Source of the DNA: Bilamarchaeum sp050303335
GTDB taxonomy: Archaea > Micrarchaeota > Micrarchaeia > Anstonellales > Bilamarchaeaceae
DNA length: 24,233 bases
Direction: 5' to 3'
Assembly (NCBI GenBank): GCA_050303335.1
Contig: JBNLBN010000021.1
Location: forward strand, 1 to 24,233
How positions within the stretch are numbered: the first letter of the stretch is position 1; every line of letters begins with the position of its first letter. Under the pieces are notes generated by a model. The model did no database searches, had not been told where the DNA came from, and worked only from the letters and a program-made list of their open reading frames with translations. The position numbers were made by a program, and so were the translations under genes. Positions 23,267 to 24,233 of the stretch are shown piece after piece.

Positions 23267-23814
23267 AACTTCCAGAACTTGCAAGGAAGGCAATACGGCA
23301 TTATCTGCACAACAGCGAATATCTGGAAGTGGATCCGTCTGATGTACCCAAGGAATACACGGAGGATGGCGCCTGCTTCGTGACGCTTACGAAGAACGGG
23401 GAGCTTCGCGGATGCATCGGTTCCCTGGAGGCCCACCGGCCATTGGTATTCGACCTTATCGACAATGCCGTGAATTCTGCATTCAACGACCCCAGGTTCT
23501 ATCCTGTCGTTGAAGAGGAACTTGACCAGATAGATATCGAAGTATCAGTACTTACCAAGCCTATCAGGATCAATATCAATTCAAAGGATGAGCTTCTTGG
23601 AAAACTTGTCCAGAACCAGACCGGTCTCATAATCAAGAAAGGATGGAACCGGGCCACTTTCCTTCCGTCCGTATGGGAGCAGCTTCCGGACAAGAAGGAT
23701 TTTCTCGACCACCTGTGCATGAAGGCCGGCCTCTCAGCAGACGCATGGAGGGATCCCGGGGGAATGGAATTCTATTTCTACAAGACGAAATCATTCCACG
23801 AGTCTAAGGTATGA
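23263..23814 (+). CDS. amrA: AmmeMemoRadiSam system protein A (AMMECR1-like)
   Basis: 183 aa, a full-length AMMECR1-domain protein. The hallmark LRGCIG occurs in GELRGCIGSLEAHRPL (about residues 46-61). It is followed by AFNDPRFYPV and, near the end, FLPSVWEQLPDKKDFLDHLC and the closing FYFYKT strand. The human homologue is linked to a contiguous gene syndrome, but its molecular role is unknown. In prokaryotes the gene travels with amrS and amrB, as here. The ATG overlaps the amrB stop. The last 24 bases overlap the mscS-like gene on the other strand. Confidence 0.95.
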   Translation: MKLPELARKAIRHYLHNSEYLEVDPSDVPKEYTEDGACFVTLTKNGELRGCIGSLEAHRPLVFDLIDNAVNSAFNDPRFYPVVEEELDQIDIEVSVLTKPIRININSKDELLGKLVQNQTGLIIKKGWNRATFLPSVWEQLPDKKDFLDHLCMKAGLSADAWRDPGGMEFYFYKTKSFHESKV

Positions 23815-24233
23815 TACCTTGTCCCCGAACTCTTCTGTCATTTCGTCGCAGAACCTGTCAAGTATCCTCGGTATGTCGGAATTGGGCATGACAACAAGCC
23901 TTACTATATATGAATTGACTCCCTCTTCCAGGCCCTTCTGCAAGACCTTCGGCTTGAACTCGTTTGGAAGGTCATCCAGGGAGATTGCTATCTTCGAAGA
24001 TATCGATGATACCTTCTCCTTCACCTTCGACGCGTTCCTGGTCTTGATGCCGACTGATATCTCGATGTCGCTTATGGGATCAGGATCGATCTCGAAGGTG
24101 GTCGTGAAGAACTTGTAGTTGGGGATTACTATGGTCTTTCCCTCAATCGTCTTGATCAATGTCGACCTTCCATGAATGGAGTCTACGAATCCGCGGTGCT
24201 TCTCTATCTTGATGAGCGATCCGAAATCGACAT
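23791..24233 (-). CDS. MscS-family mechanosensitive channel, C-terminal part
   Basis: Partial gene entering from the right edge. About 146 residues to the stop are visible, all from the cytoplasmic part. VDFGSLIKIEKHRGFVDSIH followed by GRSTLIKTIEGKTIVIPN is the MscS beta domain, with the diagnostic 'GFVxxIxxRsTxI...G..xxIPN' pattern. It is followed by the alpha/beta domain (FEIDPDPISDIEISVGIKT and SYIVRLVVM). MscS channels open under membrane tension to release solutes during osmotic downshock. The pore helices lie outside the window. An internal ATG at 24159 is not the start, because the frame is open and family-like upstream of it. The 3' end overlaps amrA. Confidence 0.88.
   Translation of the reverse strand, partial: VDFGSLIKIEKHRGFVDSIHGRSTLIKTIEGKTIVIPNYKFFTTTFEIDPDPISDIEISVGIKTRNASKVKEKVSSISSKIAISLDDLPNEFKPKVLQKGLEEGVNSYIVRLVVMPNSDIPRILDRFCDEMTEEFGDKVSYLRLVE

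Noticed and set aside
23819..24118. 99-codon plus-strand frame at the right edge
   Set aside because: It lies opposite the MscS beta domain, whose motifs are conserved on the minus strand.
1..24233. CRISPR array, transposon or integrated element
   Set aside because: No regularly spaced direct repeats, transposase or integrase genes, or terminal inverted repeats were found by reading both strands.

Overview
The window is archaeal chromosome. Ribosomal protein L15e lies directly upstream of the RNase P protein Rpp30. Diphthamide enzyme Dph2, an archaeal 23S rRNA, TATA-box promoters and GGTGA-type ribosome binding sites are also present. The gene set is compact and rich in small helical-repeat proteins of unknown role, and the 23S gene stands alone. 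This suggests a small-genome, possibly DPANN-like archaeon, but I cannot place the phylum. Biosynthesis is not wholly lost, since purC and PEP synthase are intact.

Layout. 1-96: start of a probable A-type ATP synthase subunit H, reading out of the window. 195-1290: L15e and a short Rpp30. 1284-2004: a tiny lipoprotein and a small membrane protein, divergent from a shared palindromic TATA. 1984-5218: purC, a PPR-like repeat protein, dph2 and a helical partner gene. 5254-8209: PEP synthase divergent from a 2-Cys peroxiredoxin. 8206-10777: three poorly known minus-strand genes (helical protein, GXGXG beta-helix protein, HEXXH metallopeptidase candidate). 10864-13805: 23S rRNA on the minus strand, with its own promoter, processing stem and terminator and no 16S or 5S beside it. 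14075-18281: a lipoprotein, two ankyrin proteins, two HEAT-like proteins, a winged-helix protein and another helical protein, almost all from single-gene promoters. 18244-21305: an RNase J-like metallo-beta-lactamase and an AT-rich beta-helix surface lipoprotein. 21474-23814: the AmmeMemoRadiSam operon (amrS-amrB-amrA), with ATGA stop-start overlaps. 23791-24233: C-terminal part of an MscS channel.

Two architectural rules stand out. First, every one of the eight convergent gene pairs overlaps tail to tail, by 4 to 38 bases, so each transcript must end inside the neighbour's coding sequence. Second, most first genes have a TATA box about 25-29 bases before the ATG, which predicts leaderless mRNAs. 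Where a leader is predicted (L15e, peroxiredoxin, the 67-aa lipoprotein) a GTGA-type ribosome binding site appears.

The functional themes are translation (L15e, RNase P, 23S, Dph2 acting on EF2), RNA processing (RNase J-like enzyme, perhaps the PPR-like protein), central metabolism (PurC, PpsA) and the cell envelope (three lipoproteins, MscS). I found no CRISPR array, insertion sequence, tRNA or defence locus. The best candidates for something undescribed are the PPR-like archaeal protein, the solenoid-protein island at 14557-18281, the HELQH protein, and the asymmetric 23S processing stem.
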